DNA of 64,000 nt from Aedes albopictus (Eukaryota > Arthropoda > Insecta > Diptera > Culicidae), in NCBI RefSeq assembly GCF_035046485.1, contig NC_085136.1, forward strand, positions 154,326,870-154,390,869, in the 5' to 3' direction. The position numbers were made by a program, and so were the translations under genes. This document shows positions 23,731 through 34,049 of the stretch, one piece after another. The first letter of the stretch is position 1. Each line of letters begins with the position of its first letter. The notes beneath the pieces were generated by a model. The model searched no databases and was not told the origin of the DNA. It saw only the letters and a list, made by a program, of their open reading frames with translations.

Positions 23731-26493
23731 GTGAAGATCACAAGAGGAACCCCTTGGTGGAACTCTGATCTGGCGGAACTCAGGAAACAATGTAGAAAGA
23801 GTTGGAACAGACGACGTTCGGCTGGTTCGGAGGCTTTCAGGTCGGCTCGCAAGGCCTACAGGAAAGCTCTCCGGTCTGCTGAACGATCCGGCTGGAAAAA
23901 CCTTTGTACAAATGTTTCCAGCTTGAGTGAAGTCAGTCGGTTAAACAAAATCCTTGCGAAATCTAAGGATTTCCGGGTGAACGAACTTCGTTTGCCAAAT
24001 GGCGATCTGACTTCCTCTGATGAGGAAGTTCTGGAATGCTTATTCAGCACACACTTCCCTGGATGTGTGGATATTACATCTTCGGATGATCCTGATGTCT
24101 TTTCTTGTAGTTATGATTCTTTAGCTTCGGCTCGGAGTATTGTAACTATAGAATCGATTGAGTGGGCTCTTAATAGCTTTGCTCCTTTCAAATCTCCTGG
24201 GGCAGATGGGATTTATCCTATTTTGCTTCAGAAGGGATTTGATTATTTCAAACATGTTTTGAAAAAACTACTTGTTTGCAGTTTTGCTACAGGGTATATT
24301 CCCAAATCCTGGAGGGATATTACTGTAAAGTTTATTCCGAAAGTGGGTCGTGCGTCGTATGAAGAAGCAAAGAGTTTCAGACCTATCAGTTTGACCTCTT
24401 TTCTTCAGAAATGCTTAGAACGCATTGTGGATCATCATATCCGTGATGTTCATCTGGCCAACGTGCCTCTTCATGTGAACCAACATGCCTACCAATCTGG
24501 TAAGTCCACTGTGACTCTTTTACACAAGGTTGTTTACGATATCGAGAAAGCATTCGCTCAAAAGCAATCTTGTTTGGGTGTTTTCTTAGATATCGAGGGT
24601 GCCTTTGACAACGTGCCTTTCGATGCCATATTGGAAGCCGCACGGAGTCATGGTATATCTCCAATGATTTCCAATTGGATTCACCAAATGCTCAAAAACC
24701 GATATCTCTTCTCGACATTGCGTCTAGCAGGGATTAGGAAATTGAGTGTTTGTGGATGCCCCCAAGGGGGAGTCTTATCACCGCTTTTGTGGAATCTCGT
24801 AGCAGATACGCTATTGAGGCAACTCAATAATAGCGGTTTTCCTACTTATGGTTTTGCCGACGACTACCTAACATTGTTAGTTGGTATGTGCATCAGCACC
24901 CTTTTCGACCTGATGCAAAACGCCCTTCAGGTAGTTGAGGGTTGGTGTCGCCAATATGGCCTTTCGGTTAATCCGAGTAAAACATCTATTGTTCTTTTCA
25001 CGGAAAGGCGAAACCGTAATGGCGTTCGACCTTTGCGTCTCTTTGATTCTGAAATCGATGTGACTGAACAGGTAAAGTACGTTGGAGTCATTCTTGATTC
25101 CAAGCTTTCCTGGACACCTCACATTGAGTTCAGAATCAAGAAAGCTTGTATGGCCTTCGGGCAATGCCGGCGTACTTTTGGTACAACTTGGGGTCTAAAA
25201 CCCAAGTATATCAAATGGATTTACACAACTGTGGTTCGGCCAATATTGGCTTATGGATGTCTTGTGTGGTGGCAAAAGGGTGAAGTGAGAACGGTCCAAT
25301 CAAAATTAGGCCATCTCCAAAGGATGTGCTTAATGGCGATGTCTGGAGCGTTCTCTTCAACTCCTACGGCAGCGCTAGAAGTTCTCTTTGACGTTGCCCC
25401 ACTACACATTCATCTCAAACAAGAAGCCCTTTCTTGCACTTACCGGTTACGGGTACTCGGTCTACTAGAGGAAACTCCTGTGAACCGCAGTTCAACACAC
25501 ACCTCGTTGTTTCCACTTTTGGTGAATTGGGACAAAATTGTCCTTGCTCCAAGTGATCTTACAATTGCTTGTAATTTTCCATATAGGACATTTTCCACGA
25601 AATTCCCTTCCCGGGAAGAGTGGACATCTGGTTATCTGGAAAGAAGTATTTCAGACGGCATCGTATGTTACACTGATGGCTCCCTTCTCGAAGGTCGAGC
25701 AGGTGCTGGTGTTTATTCTCGTGAGCTAAGGCTGTATCAGTCTTATTCACTTGGTAGACACTGTACCGTTTTTCAGGCCGAAATCTTTGCTCTTATGTGC
25801 GGAGTGCAATCAGCACTTCAGCAGCACGTAATGGGCAAAGTAATATACTTCTGTTCAGATAGCCAGGCTGCTATTAAAGCACTTGCTTCGGCCAACTCCA
25901 GGTCTAAGATAGTTATCGCTTGTCGAACTCAAATCGAGGAGCTGAATTCAGCCAACGCTGTTCACCTTGTATGGGTACCTGGTCATTCTTCCATCGCTGG
26001 AAATGAATTGGCTGATGAGTTAGCTCGCTCTGGAGCATCACATGACTTCATTGGCCCTGAGCCAGCTATTCCGATATCGAAGTGTTGGATTAAGCTTCAG
26101 ATTCACACCTGGGCTGTCACTCAACACAGACAATATTGGAATAGTTTGGAGTCATGTCGTCAAACCAAATTGTATAGTGCTGAGCCATCTCTACGGGTGG
26201 CGAAGTATCTAACTAATCTGTCTAAGCAGAATTGCAGCATGCTGGTCAAAGCATTGACTGGCCACTGCCGACTCAGCTATCACATGGCGAATATTCAGCA
26301 AGCTGATTCATTTGCCTGTGATAGCTGTGAATCCGATTATGGAACTTCGTATCATTTGATATGTAACTGTCCAGTTTTCGCGCAACTGCGTTTCCGAGTA
26401 TTCGGTAAACACTTATTAAGTGAAACTGACTTCAGAAACCTGAATCTTCAGGATATTCTGTTGTTCTTAACCCGCTGTGGTAAAGAGCTATAG
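23731..26493 (+). CDS. Reverse transcriptase-RNase H polyprotein (partial, LOA-like)
   Basis: An open frame of 920 codons copying element RNA into DNA at the target. Reverse transcriptase motifs: FKSPGADGIYP (residues 153-163), FRPISLTSFLQKCLER (216-231), LDIEGAFDN (286-294), GCPQGGVLSPLLWN (342-355) and the catalytic FADD (375-378; F replaces the more common Y). An RNase H domain follows with D649 (YTDGS), E684 (FQAEIFAL), D710 (CSDSQAA) and D762 (GNELADELAR). A CX2C...HX3C zinc-knuckle-like motif sits at 863-880. RT plus RNase H and the opening RGTPWWN phrase fit the LOA clade (mosquito Lian-type); the I clade is the alternative. The frame is open for a few codons upstream of 23731 before a minisatellite stop, so 23731 (GTG) is only the first usable codon of a truncated gene. 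The endonuclease is missing, so this copy cannot be autonomous. Confidence 0.92.
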   Translation: MKITRGTPWWNSDLAELRKQCRKSWNRRRSAGSEAFRSARKAYRKALRSAERSGWKNLCTNVSSLSEVSRLNKILAKSKDFRVNELRLPNGDLTSSDEEVLECLFSTHFPGCVDITSSDDPDVFSCSYDSLASARSIVTIESIEWALNSFAPFKSPGADGIYPILLQKGFDYFKHVLKKLLVCSFATGYIPKSWRDITVKFIPKVGRASYEEAKSFRPISLTSFLQKCLERIVDHHIRDVHLANVPLHVNQHAYQSGKSTVTLLHKVVYDIEKAFAQKQSCLGVFLDIEGAFDNVPFDAILEAARSHGISPMISNWIHQMLKNRYLFSTLRLAGIRKLSVCGCPQGGVLSPLLWNLVADTLLRQLNNSGFPTYGFADDYLTLLVGMCISTLFDLMQNALQVVEGWCRQYGLSVNPSKTSIVLFTERRNRNGVRPLRLFDSEIDVTEQVKYVGVILDSKLSWTPHIEFRIKKACMAFGQCRRTFGTTWGLKPKYIKWIYTTVVRPILAYGCLVWWQKGEVRTVQSKLGHLQRMCLMAMSGAFSSTPTAALEVLFDVAPLHIHLKQEALSCTYRLRVLGLLEETPVNRSSTHTSLFPLLVNWDKIVLAPSDLTIACNFPYRTFSTKFPSREEWTSGYLERSISDGIVCYTDGSLLEGRAGAGVYSRELRLYQSYSLGRHCTVFQAEIFALMCGVQSALQQHVMGKVIYFCSDSQAAIKALASANSRSKIVIACRTQIEELNSANAVHLVWVPGHSSIAGNELADELARSGASHDFIGPEPAIPISKCWIKLQIHTWAVTQHRQYWNSLESCRQTKLYSAEPSLRVAKYLTNLSKQNCSMLVKALTGHCRLSYHMANIQQADSFACDSCESDYGTSYHLICNCPVFAQLRFRVFGKHLLSETDFRNLNLQDILLFLTRCGKEL

Positions 26494-26738
26494 GCTCTCT
26501 TTCGCTTTATGCGTTATTACAGTGCCCTTTTCAGGGCGCTGTTTGAACCCATTGTGGTACGCTTGTGCGTTAGTACCCTCTTCCAGGGTATTTTTCCTAT
26601 TTCCCTACCTGTCCCTATCCCAATCCAAATCCTTTTTCCTTCCTTTTCCCTCAGGTAGATGATGAAATAGGCTGTTATTTTGGCGATGGCACAAATGTCC
26701 CAAATGGAGGATAACGTGCCTCTGGAGCCGGCCTTCTG
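26494..26738 (+). other. 3' UTR of LOA-like element
   Basis: Noncoding tail with repeated GGGCGCTGTTTGAACCC/CCAGGGTATTTTTCC-like phrases and a long pyrimidine tract (26570-26652) with CCCTATCCCAATCC. It ends directly at the right 166-bp repeat without A-rich or short tandem tail. Confidence 0.7.
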
Positions 26739-26904
26739 ATACCTGGAGCAATCTCTGGATAAATTCCTAGATGAATTTCTGGTGGAGGTTTCAGAAGAAT
26801 TCTGGGAGGGACCTCTAGAGGAACCCCCGTAGCAATCCCTAGATGAATTCCTAGAGAAATCCTGGGATGAGTTCGTGGAGTAACTCTGAGGAGTAATTTC
26901 TGAA
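26739..26904. repeat. 166-bp direct repeat, right flank of LOA-like element
   Basis: Identical to 23552-23717. The bases just outside the pair differ (CTA before the left copy, CTG before the right; CCC after the left, GAA after the right), so the repeat ends exactly at the element junctions. Confidence 0.85.
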
Positions 26905-27925
26905 GAATCATCTTGAAAAATTCCTAGAGGATTCCTTAGAGAAATTTCTAGAGAAATTCTTGGAAGAATCCCTGGGAAAAATTCTTGGAAAAATCCCTGG
27001 AGGAATCCCTGAAACAATTTCTGGAGGAAACTCAGGAGGAATGCCAGGAAAGTTCTGGAAAAATTCCTGCAGAAGGTTTTGGACAAAACCCTTGCGGACT
27101 CCCAGGAAGTATTCCTGGATAAATTTGTAAAGGAATTTTTGGGGAAACTCTGTGGAACTATCCCTGGAAGAATTCCTGGAGGAATTCTTGAATGAATTCC
27201 TGGAGGAATCTCGAGAGAAATTCTGAAAGCAATAACTGGAGGAATTTCTGAAGAAATTTCCTGGAGAAATTTCTAGTTGAATTCCCAGAGGAATTTTTGT
27301 AGGAATTCCAGGAGGAATTGCGGTAGTAATTTCTGAAGGAATTTCTATTGGAGTTCTTATTGGAGGATCAATTCTGAAGGGATTCTTGGGGTAATACTTT
27401 CGAAACCTCTTGAGGAATTCCTGGAGGCATCCTTAGAGGAATTTCTAGAGAATTACTTGGAAGAATCCCTGGGGGAATTCTTGGAAAGAAACCTGGAGGA
27501 ATCCCTGAAGCAATTTCTGGAGGAACCTCAGGAGGAATTCTTGGAAAAATCTTTATAGGTAATAATCTCTAAGTAAAATTTTCTAAAATATTTTCAGGAA
27601 TACATTCCTGCAGAAATACTTCGAATTATTCCAGATATAATTATTGGAGCAATCTCTAGGGGAATTCTGGAAGGCATATATGGAGAAATCCCTGTAGAAA
27701 TCTCTGAATACCTGCAGAAATACCTTCCGGTGAAATTCCTGAAGGAAACCTCGAAAAACGCACTGGAACAATTACTGTAGCTGTTGTAACCGCTAAAGAT
27801 ATCTCAGGACAAATCCCCGAAAAAAAATGTCTAGTGGAATCCCTAGATGAATTCTTGATTGAATTTCTGGAAGAAGCCATGATGGATTCACTGAAGCAAG
27901 CTATGGAAAAAAATCTTGGAGGAAT
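26905..27925. repeat. GGAATTCCTGGA-type minisatellite (right part)
   Basis: Continuation of the minisatellite beyond the retrotransposon. It fades out near 27925, where GGAGGAATTGTTCGTACC passes into unique AT-rich sequence. Confidence 0.88.
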
Positions 27926-27998
27926 TGTTCGTACCATATAGTTTACGAAACTATGAACAAATCTAAGACAGTCATTTTGTTTACCCAAAACTACAATA

Positions 27999-29319
27999 GA
28001 GTAATGCGGGGCAAAAGTTCGCACGGGGCAAAAGTTCGCAGTGGGTCTTTTTCTGAGCACGAGTTAAGAACCCAAACAAATCTGTATGGGTTAGACACAT
28101 AATCAGGTCAGTTACTCGTCAATAAAAATTGGAACGATTTCGTTATGGTTTGGCAGAGTTATGCGAAAAAATGTGTTTCTAGGTGTTTTGATAGAATTTT
28201 TGGACCTTTTGGAATAAGAATTTGTAGTAACAGGAAGAAGAAGAATCACATAATCTTTTGATGTCGGAGAATTGTTATTCCATAGTAGTTCGAGAGCCGC
28301 ACTCGAATAAACAATATACTACTAGTGCTTCTTGCAGAAAGGGACATTGTTAAAACCTCGACAGTGGGGCAAAAGTTCGCAGTAGCTGTGGGGCAAAAGT
28401 TCGCACTAGATTTCTGAATCAAGCACATCAATTTAATTACAGAATCTTTGAAGCAATGATGATTTCGTATAGATTCTTCTATATATGTATAATATGTATG
28501 CACCCTGAAATCGTTCCGGCAGGGGGTTTGAACTTAGTTTTGTAAGAAGTTCCATTGTAAGGCAAACACTATGTTCACCAATTTAAATCAAGAAATGAAA
28601 AATGGCTAAAAACATTTTAAAACATTTTCTTAGTCATCCTTGTCGTGTCTTTTCGTATGTTTCTGAAGTTCTTATGTTTCTTTACTTTACCGGGGCCTTT
28701 CATAGCTTAGTTTGTAAATTGATTGCTATAACTCATCGCCATACTGACGGGGATAAGATTCGATTAGGTCCCGTTCAACAGTTTTGCTGCATATTTGTTT
28801 TTTTTTCATGTATTTTCTGCAACACGTATCCCTATGATTACCCCACAAAGTATTTTGACAACTTCAGTAACGCTGGAAAGGACAGCTCTTAGTTAATAGT
28901 TGTGGAAGTCTTCATAAAACACATTCTATACATAAGCTGAACACCAGGTCGTATTCCAGTTGGGCCGTAATGCTAAGAACAGAAAGAAACAGATTTCATG
29001 GCTAGAAAGAAAAGACGAACATGAATTAACATGGGATAAATGAACATCACACCAAAAAACTACCCTGTACAAGGTGCGAACTTTTGCCCCGCATAATGCG
29101 AACTTTTGCCCCCACTATGGGGCAAAAGTTCGCATTGGAGTACTTGTTTTTAAAATTGTATTACTAAAACTACAAAAGAAACGCGAAAAAATCTAGTACT
29201 ACAATTTGAAGGCAACATGATAGGAACCCGTTTAACGAAGAAAAATGATATTGTTTTCTTTTCGTTTATTAGTTATTTTGTGAAGTCTGTTAGGTGCGAA
29301 CTTTTGCCCCGCATTACTC
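27999..29319. mobile_element. 1.3-kb TIR element with repeated GGGGCAAAAGTTCGCA motifs
   Basis: A perfect 26-bp terminal inverted repeat (27999-28024 against 29294-29319, starting GAGTAATGCGGGGC) is flanked by TA on both sides (27997-27998, 29320-29321). The 16-bp motif GGGGCAAAAGTTCGCA, or its complement, also occurs internally near 28025, 28367, 28390, 29075, 29097 and 29120. The interior holds no transposase. TA duplication and terminal motif fit a Tc1/mariner-like or other TA-targeting non-autonomous element. Clustered subterminal motifs may be transposase binding sites. Confidence 0.88.
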
Positions 29320-29451
29320 TACCGATTTGCATATTCACATATCGGGCGCGCATCCCGCCTAAAATTCATCTCAAGTCAGGCCCCCCCTGGGCCCCCTACA
29401 GGAAAAAATCCTAGATACGCCAATGCAAATCCACTGTAGTTACGCGCATGC

Positions 29452-29565
29452 CGATCAGCATGGTTCTTACACGGTTCGAGTCGAATTCATATTGGCTGTG
29501 TTTATATGTAGAAAAGGTTGCGAAAATCAACTAAAAAGTAAGAAAATTGATAAAAAAAACCCTAA
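29452..29565 (+). mobile_element. Helitron fragment, left piece (5'-truncated, split)
   Basis: Resembles the middle of the complete Helitron at 35336-35645: GGTTCTTACACGGTTCG, then GGCTGTGTTTATATGTAG and AAGAAAATTGATAAA. The continuation is found 3.8 kb downstream at 33374, so a composite insertion split this copy. Confidence 0.7.
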
Positions 29566-30389
29566 TTAATCCACCTAGCGGTGATGGCGCCTTTCTCGTG
29601 CCTTCGAAAACACATTTCAACACAACTCAAGTGACATGTTGATGGATATTGCACTTTCATACATTCATGGCATCAGAGACCATATCGTTTATCTGGTTTT
29701 TGATTTTTAAGCCGCCGTTTAGGATTAAAGTCTGGCAGCTTGGAAATTCTGGTCGCTATTTTTGGACTCCAGACTTCTTCCCCATATAAGATACACCCAT
29801 ATTGTACGGTTTTAGAGCCCAAAACTCCATTAAATAGAAGTCATTTTAAGTTTTGAACTGTCATCTTGGATTGTAGACCACCATCTTTGATACTCTGTTT
29901 GTCATTTTTGGAGAAAAGATTTCTTCTCCACCATTGCATGGTTTCAAGTCCTAAAACTCCATTAAACAGTCGCCATCTTGAGTTTTGAGACGCGATCTCG
30001 GATATTTTGGTCGCCATCTAGGATATTTTAATCGTCATTTATGGACTTCCCACATCTTTCCAATACCAAATATTGCATGGTTTTAAAGCCTGAAACTCCT
30101 TTAAACAGCCGCCATCTTGAATATTAGGATGCCATCTTGAATTTTGGACCGATATCGTGGAATTTCTGGTCTCCAGTTTTCATTTTCGCATAAAATTCGT
30201 AAACCATGCTAAAAGTTACAAAAATCGCCGCAGTTTGATAAGTCGCATAATGGGGCTTGGTTCAATTTTATATACGGCCAGTTCCACCGGTGCTGATCTG
30301 AATCACTGGTATGGCCATAACTCCGGAACGCCTCGATCTATCCGTATCATTTTTAATAGCAATACACAATAGACTAGATCAACAAAGTC

Positions 30390-31040
30390 GATTTTTTGGA
30401 ACACAGCTTTTTCGATTCCTTTTGGCATCCAAAACAACAGTGCAAAATTAAGGAGCGATTGGTTGCGTTCCCGTATTCTGCATTGCGATTGAAATTTGTA
30501 TGGAATTTAGTATGAAAAAACGTGTTTATTTTTTGCATTTTTCTCCTAATTTGATTTTTTTTTGTCTAAAACGATCCAACTAATGACGTTGAAGTATGGC
30601 CTAGCCTACATGCTGAAAAACTTTGCCGAAGACCGCAAAATAATCCGACACTTGTGAAAAAAGTTATAACGTGCAGATTGTCCAGTGGTGCTTAACATTT
30701 AACATGTAAAGGAATAACATCAATAAAATCTCAACTTTTGGCCTAAGTTACCGAAAAAATAACTTTTTTCACAAGCGTCGGATCACTTTGCGGTCTTCGA
30801 CAAAGTTTTTCGGCATATTCTAGGCTATACTTTAACGTAATCAGTTACATGGTGTTAGACAAAAGAATTCAAATTGGGAATAAAATGCAAAAAAGTACGT
30901 TTTCCCATAATAAATTCCATACAAATTTCAATCGCAATGCGGAATACGGGGACGCAACCAATCGCTTCCAAATTTTGCACAGTTGCTTTGGACGCTAATA
31001 CAGATTGAAAAAGCAACGCTTTTTCAGCTCCATACAATGT
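30390..31040. mobile_element. Long-TIR (foldback-like) MITE
   Basis: Sequence 30400-30670 is inverted at about 30755-31015: GAGCGATTGGTTGCGT pairs with CGCAACCAATCGCTTCC, and GAAGACCGCAAAATAATCCG pairs with CGGATCACTTTGCGGTCTTC. The spacer is about 85 bp. Exact ends and target duplication were not resolved. The GAAGACCGCAAA phrase also occurs in the long-TIR element at 60081-60862. Confidence 0.7.
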
Positions 31041-31334
31041 TGACCCACTCTAATACACACATACAGACATCATCTCAATTCGTCGAACTGAGTTGATTGG
31101 TATATATGACTTGACCCTCCGAGCCTTCTATCGGTCTGCACTTCAGTGTAGGAGAAAGGCAAAATTATACTTTCGAGCTTATTTGCTTTAGAAAACTAAG
31201 TTATTTAACTAACCCAAAAGATTAAAAGATCTTTTTTGAAAGAAAATTTATTAAACCTTCGAATGAGGGTTAAAAAGCTGCGATAAGTTTGACCATTTTC
31301 AAGTAATAGCCAGTTTGAGGCATGCAAAGTAAAA

Positions 31335-31610
31335 ATCATCTTCTTCTTCTGTTTTTCGGCTCGACGTTCGCATTGGAACTTGGCCTGCCTCTCTTCAACT
31401 TAGTGTTCTTAAAGCACTTCCACAGTTATTAATTGAAGGGCTTTCTTCGCCCACCATTGCATGAATTTATACATTGTGTGGCAAGTACAATGGTACATTA
31501 TGCCCAGGGAGTCGAGAAAATTTTCCCAACCGGAACGGGAATCGAACCCGCCGTCTCCGGATTGGCGATCCATAGCCTTATCCATTAGCCTAACTGGAGA
31601 CCCCTCTATC
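31335..31610 (-). mobile_element. tRNA-derived SINE
   Basis: On the minus strand the tRNA-like head starts near 31606 (GGTCTCCAGTTAGGCTAATGG) with a perfect B box GGTTCGATTCCCG. The body includes TTAAGAACACTAAGTTGAAG and GGCAGGCCAAGTTCC, and it ends in CAGAAGAAGATGATTTTT. It is a retroposed SINE and not a working tRNA gene, since the sequence runs on for about 200 bp past the head without a termination run. Confidence 0.75.
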
Positions 31611-31639
31611 ACTCCTTAAAAAGTTTGCATCCACCCATC

Positions 31640-32990
31640 GGGACCCCCCAGAACCGGTTCCGGAACACTACCGGTTCAGATATGGTTTGATACTGTTTTC
31701 CAGCTAACCGTTCATCAGGTTACCGAAAATGCCGCTGTTTGATGTGTCGCATGAATGAGTTATGTTCAATTTTGGCCTCTAATATTTGGCCACTTCCAGC
31801 GGGACACCCAGAACCAGTACCGGAACACTACCAGTTCAGATATGATCTGATACTATTTTCCTGCTAGCCTTTCATCAGGTTATCGAAAATGTCGCTGTTT
31901 GATGTGTCGCATACATGGGTTTGGTTCTCTTTTATATTTGGCAACTTCCGGCGGGACATCCGGAACCGGTTCTGAAAAATTCCTGGTTCTGATATGGTCT
32001 GAGACTATTTTCCTGCTTAGGTAATCGAAAATGCCGCTGTTTGATGTGTCGCATGAATGAGTTATGTTATATTGTATATTTGGCCACTTCAGGCGGAACT
32101 CCCAGAACCGGTTCCGGAGCACTACCGCTTCAGATATGGTCTGAGACTGTTTTCATGCTAACCGTTCATCAGGTTATTGAAAATGCCGCTGTTTGATGTG
32201 TCGCATGCATGGGTTTGGTTATCTTTTATATTTGGCCACTTCCGACGGGACATCCGGAACCGGTTCCGGAACACTACCGGTTCTGGTATGGTCTGAGACT
32301 GTTTTCATGCTAACCGTTCATCAGGTTATCGAAAACGCCGTAGTTTGACGTGGTGCATACATGGATTTCGTTATCTTTTATATTTGGCCACTTCCGGCGG
32401 GACATCCGGAATTGGTTCCGAAACACTTCCGGTTCTGATATGGTCTGAAACTATTTTCCTGCTTACCGTTCATCAGGTTACTTAAAACGCCGCTGTTTGA
32501 TCTGTCGCATGAATGAGTTATGTTCAATTTTATATTTAGCCGATTCCGGCGGGGCACCAAGAACCGGTTTCGGAACACTACCGGTTCAGATATGGTCTGA
32601 AACTATTTTCCTGCTAACCGTTCATCAATTAACCGAAAATGCCGCTGTTTGATGTGTCGCATGAATTAGTTATGTTAAATTTTATATTTGGCCACTTCAG
32701 GCGGAACACCCAGAACCGGTTCCGGAACACTACCGGTTCAGATATGGTCTGAGACTGTTTTCATGCTAACCGTTCATCAGTTTATTGAAAATGCCGCTGT
32801 TTGATGTGTCGCATGCATGGGTTTGGTTCTCTTTTATATATGGCCACTTCCGGCGGGGCATCCGGAACCGGTTCCGGAACACTACCGGTTCTGATATGAT
32901 CTGAGACTATTTTCCTGCTAACCGTTCATCAGATGATCGAAAATCCCGTGGTTTGATATGTCAAATGCTTGGGTTTGTTGCATTTTCATG
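31640..32990. repeat. ~155-bp tandem repeat
   Basis: About eight units with landmarks CCGCTGTTTGATGTGTCGCA (near 31732, 31893, 32030, 32188, 32490, 32642 and 32793), GGCCACTTCCGGCGGGAC, and ACCGGTTCCGGAACACTACC. Spacing is 135-160 bp. ACCGGTTCCGG is partly palindromic. No coding capacity. Confidence 0.85.
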
Positions 32991-33180
32991 TCTGGCCCAA
33001 GGTCTGGCCCCTTCCAGGGGTACCGGTCCGGAACACCTAAATGGCCATAACTCCGGAACGGCTGGACCGATTTGAACCATTTTCAATAGGAAACAATGGG
33101 ACTGTATGCCGCGTCGAATGAACCGTCGGTCATTGAAATCGGTTGAGGTTTACTGCCAAAAAGTGATGTGAGTTTTTTGT

Positions 33181-33243
33181 ACACACACATACACACATAC
33201 ACACACACGCACACACACACATACACACATACACACACACACA
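33181..33243. repeat. (CA)n-rich microsatellite
   Basis: Alternating ACACAC and ACAT units, followed by the phrase CTCAATTCGTCGAGCTGAG that also follows the shorter ACACAT tract near 31060. Confidence 0.9.
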
Positions 33244-33373
33244 GACATCACCTCAATTCGTCGAGCTGAGTCGATTGGTATATGTGACTCGACCCTCCGG
33301 GCCTTCTATCAAAAAGTCATTTTTGGAGTGAACATATAGCCTTTCCAGTACACTTAGTGTACGAGAAAGGCAA

Positions 33374-33493
33374 AAATCGGAAGGAAATCAACACGATCGA
33401 AATTAAACCAATCGAGAGTGCGGTGCTGCAATGACCTCAATAGTTATCAAGTCACTACAACTTCGCAAGACAAAATTTGCCGGGACAGGCGTA
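33374..33493 (+). mobile_element. Helitron fragment, right piece
   Basis: Matches the 3' half of the Helitron at 35336-35645: GAAGGAAATCAACACGA, GAGAGTGCGGTGCTG, CAAGACAAAATTTGCCGGGACA. The terminal CTAG is altered (GGCGTAG). Confidence 0.7.
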
Positions 33494-33893
33494 GTTTATA
33501 ATAATTAACGATTTTTAACGATTCTATACAATTCTGTACGTTTCCAAATGTTTTTGTTGTTGCAAGGCGTCTCAGAAGGATTCCATGTGGCCTCAGAAGT
33601 GCTTTAAGGGGTCTTAGTGGAAGTTCAGGAGGGTTTCAGGGGCATTTAAGAGAGTTTTAGGAGGTCCCGGTAGATCTCAACGGCGTTTCAAGGAGGCTCC
33701 AGCTGGTGTCTAGGGCACTTCAAGGTGTCTCAGGAGCATTTCAGGGGGCTTCTAAGTGGCCACAGGGATGCTTCTCAGGGAGTTCCAGGGAAGATCTCAG
33801 GGCAACTTAGAGGAACATGAGATTTCAGGGGGTACCAGAAGGTCTCAAGGGCATTTAAGGTGATCTCATGGTCATCCGAAAGGGTTTTAGGGG

Positions 33894-33952
33894 AAAGAGA
33901 CGAACCAGCCAAGGGCTGATAGTCTCTCTAATAAAGACAAATCAATCAATCA
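33894..33952 (+). mobile_element. 59-bp LINE 3'-end insertion
   Basis: A 59-bp insert containing CCAGCCAAGGGCTGATAG and AATAAAGACAAATCAATCAA, flanked by a perfect 13-bp duplication AGGGTTTTAGGGG (33881-33893 and 33953-33965). It looks like the extreme 3' end with (TCAA)n tail of a LINE, possibly RTE type, truncated to almost nothing. Confidence 0.85.
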
Positions 33953-34049
33953 AGGGTTTTAGGGGGTTTTCGGAGGCTACCAATGAGATCTGTTGGGGCT
34001 TCAGGGGCATTTCTGCAGGTATCATGGGGGATCCATGGGGCCTCAGAGG

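Larger units (their letters stand above)
23718..26738 (+). mobile_element. LOA-like non-LTR retrotransposon, 5'-truncated
   Basis: A 3021-bp insertion within the minisatellite. It begins inside coding sequence (no 5' UTR, no ORF1, no endonuclease domain), carries the reverse transcriptase and RNase H, and ends after a 245-bp 3' UTR that is pyrimidine-rich and has no poly(A) tail; the last bases are GGAGCCGGCCTTCTG. Truncation at the 5' end is the usual product of target-primed reverse transcription. The perfect 166-bp flanking repeats and an open frame without stops indicate a recent insertion. Confidence 0.9.
29566..33373. mobile_element. 3.8-kb composite insertion within a Helitron
   Basis: Starts with CTAATTAATCCACCTAGCGG and GCCTTTCTCGTGCC and ends with GTACGAGAAAGGCAAAA, so short inverted ends (GCCTTTCTCGT/ACGAGAAAGGC) frame it. 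A second copy of the end motif (GTAGGAGAAAGGC at about 31148) indicates at least two related elements fused. It contains a long-TIR element, a SINE, a ~155-bp tandem repeat and a CA microsatellite. No transposase or reverse transcriptase visible. Confidence 0.6.

Noticed and set aside
24386..24664. 92-codon minus-strand frame opposite the LINE RT
   Set aside because: Shadow of the RT frame.
26517..27086. 189-codon minus-strand frame
   Set aside because: Minisatellite plus retrotransposon 3' UTR in antisense; no domain.
31500..31606. Functional tRNA gene on the minus strand
   Set aside because: B box is perfect, but the sequence continues as a SINE body and the acceptor ends do not pair.
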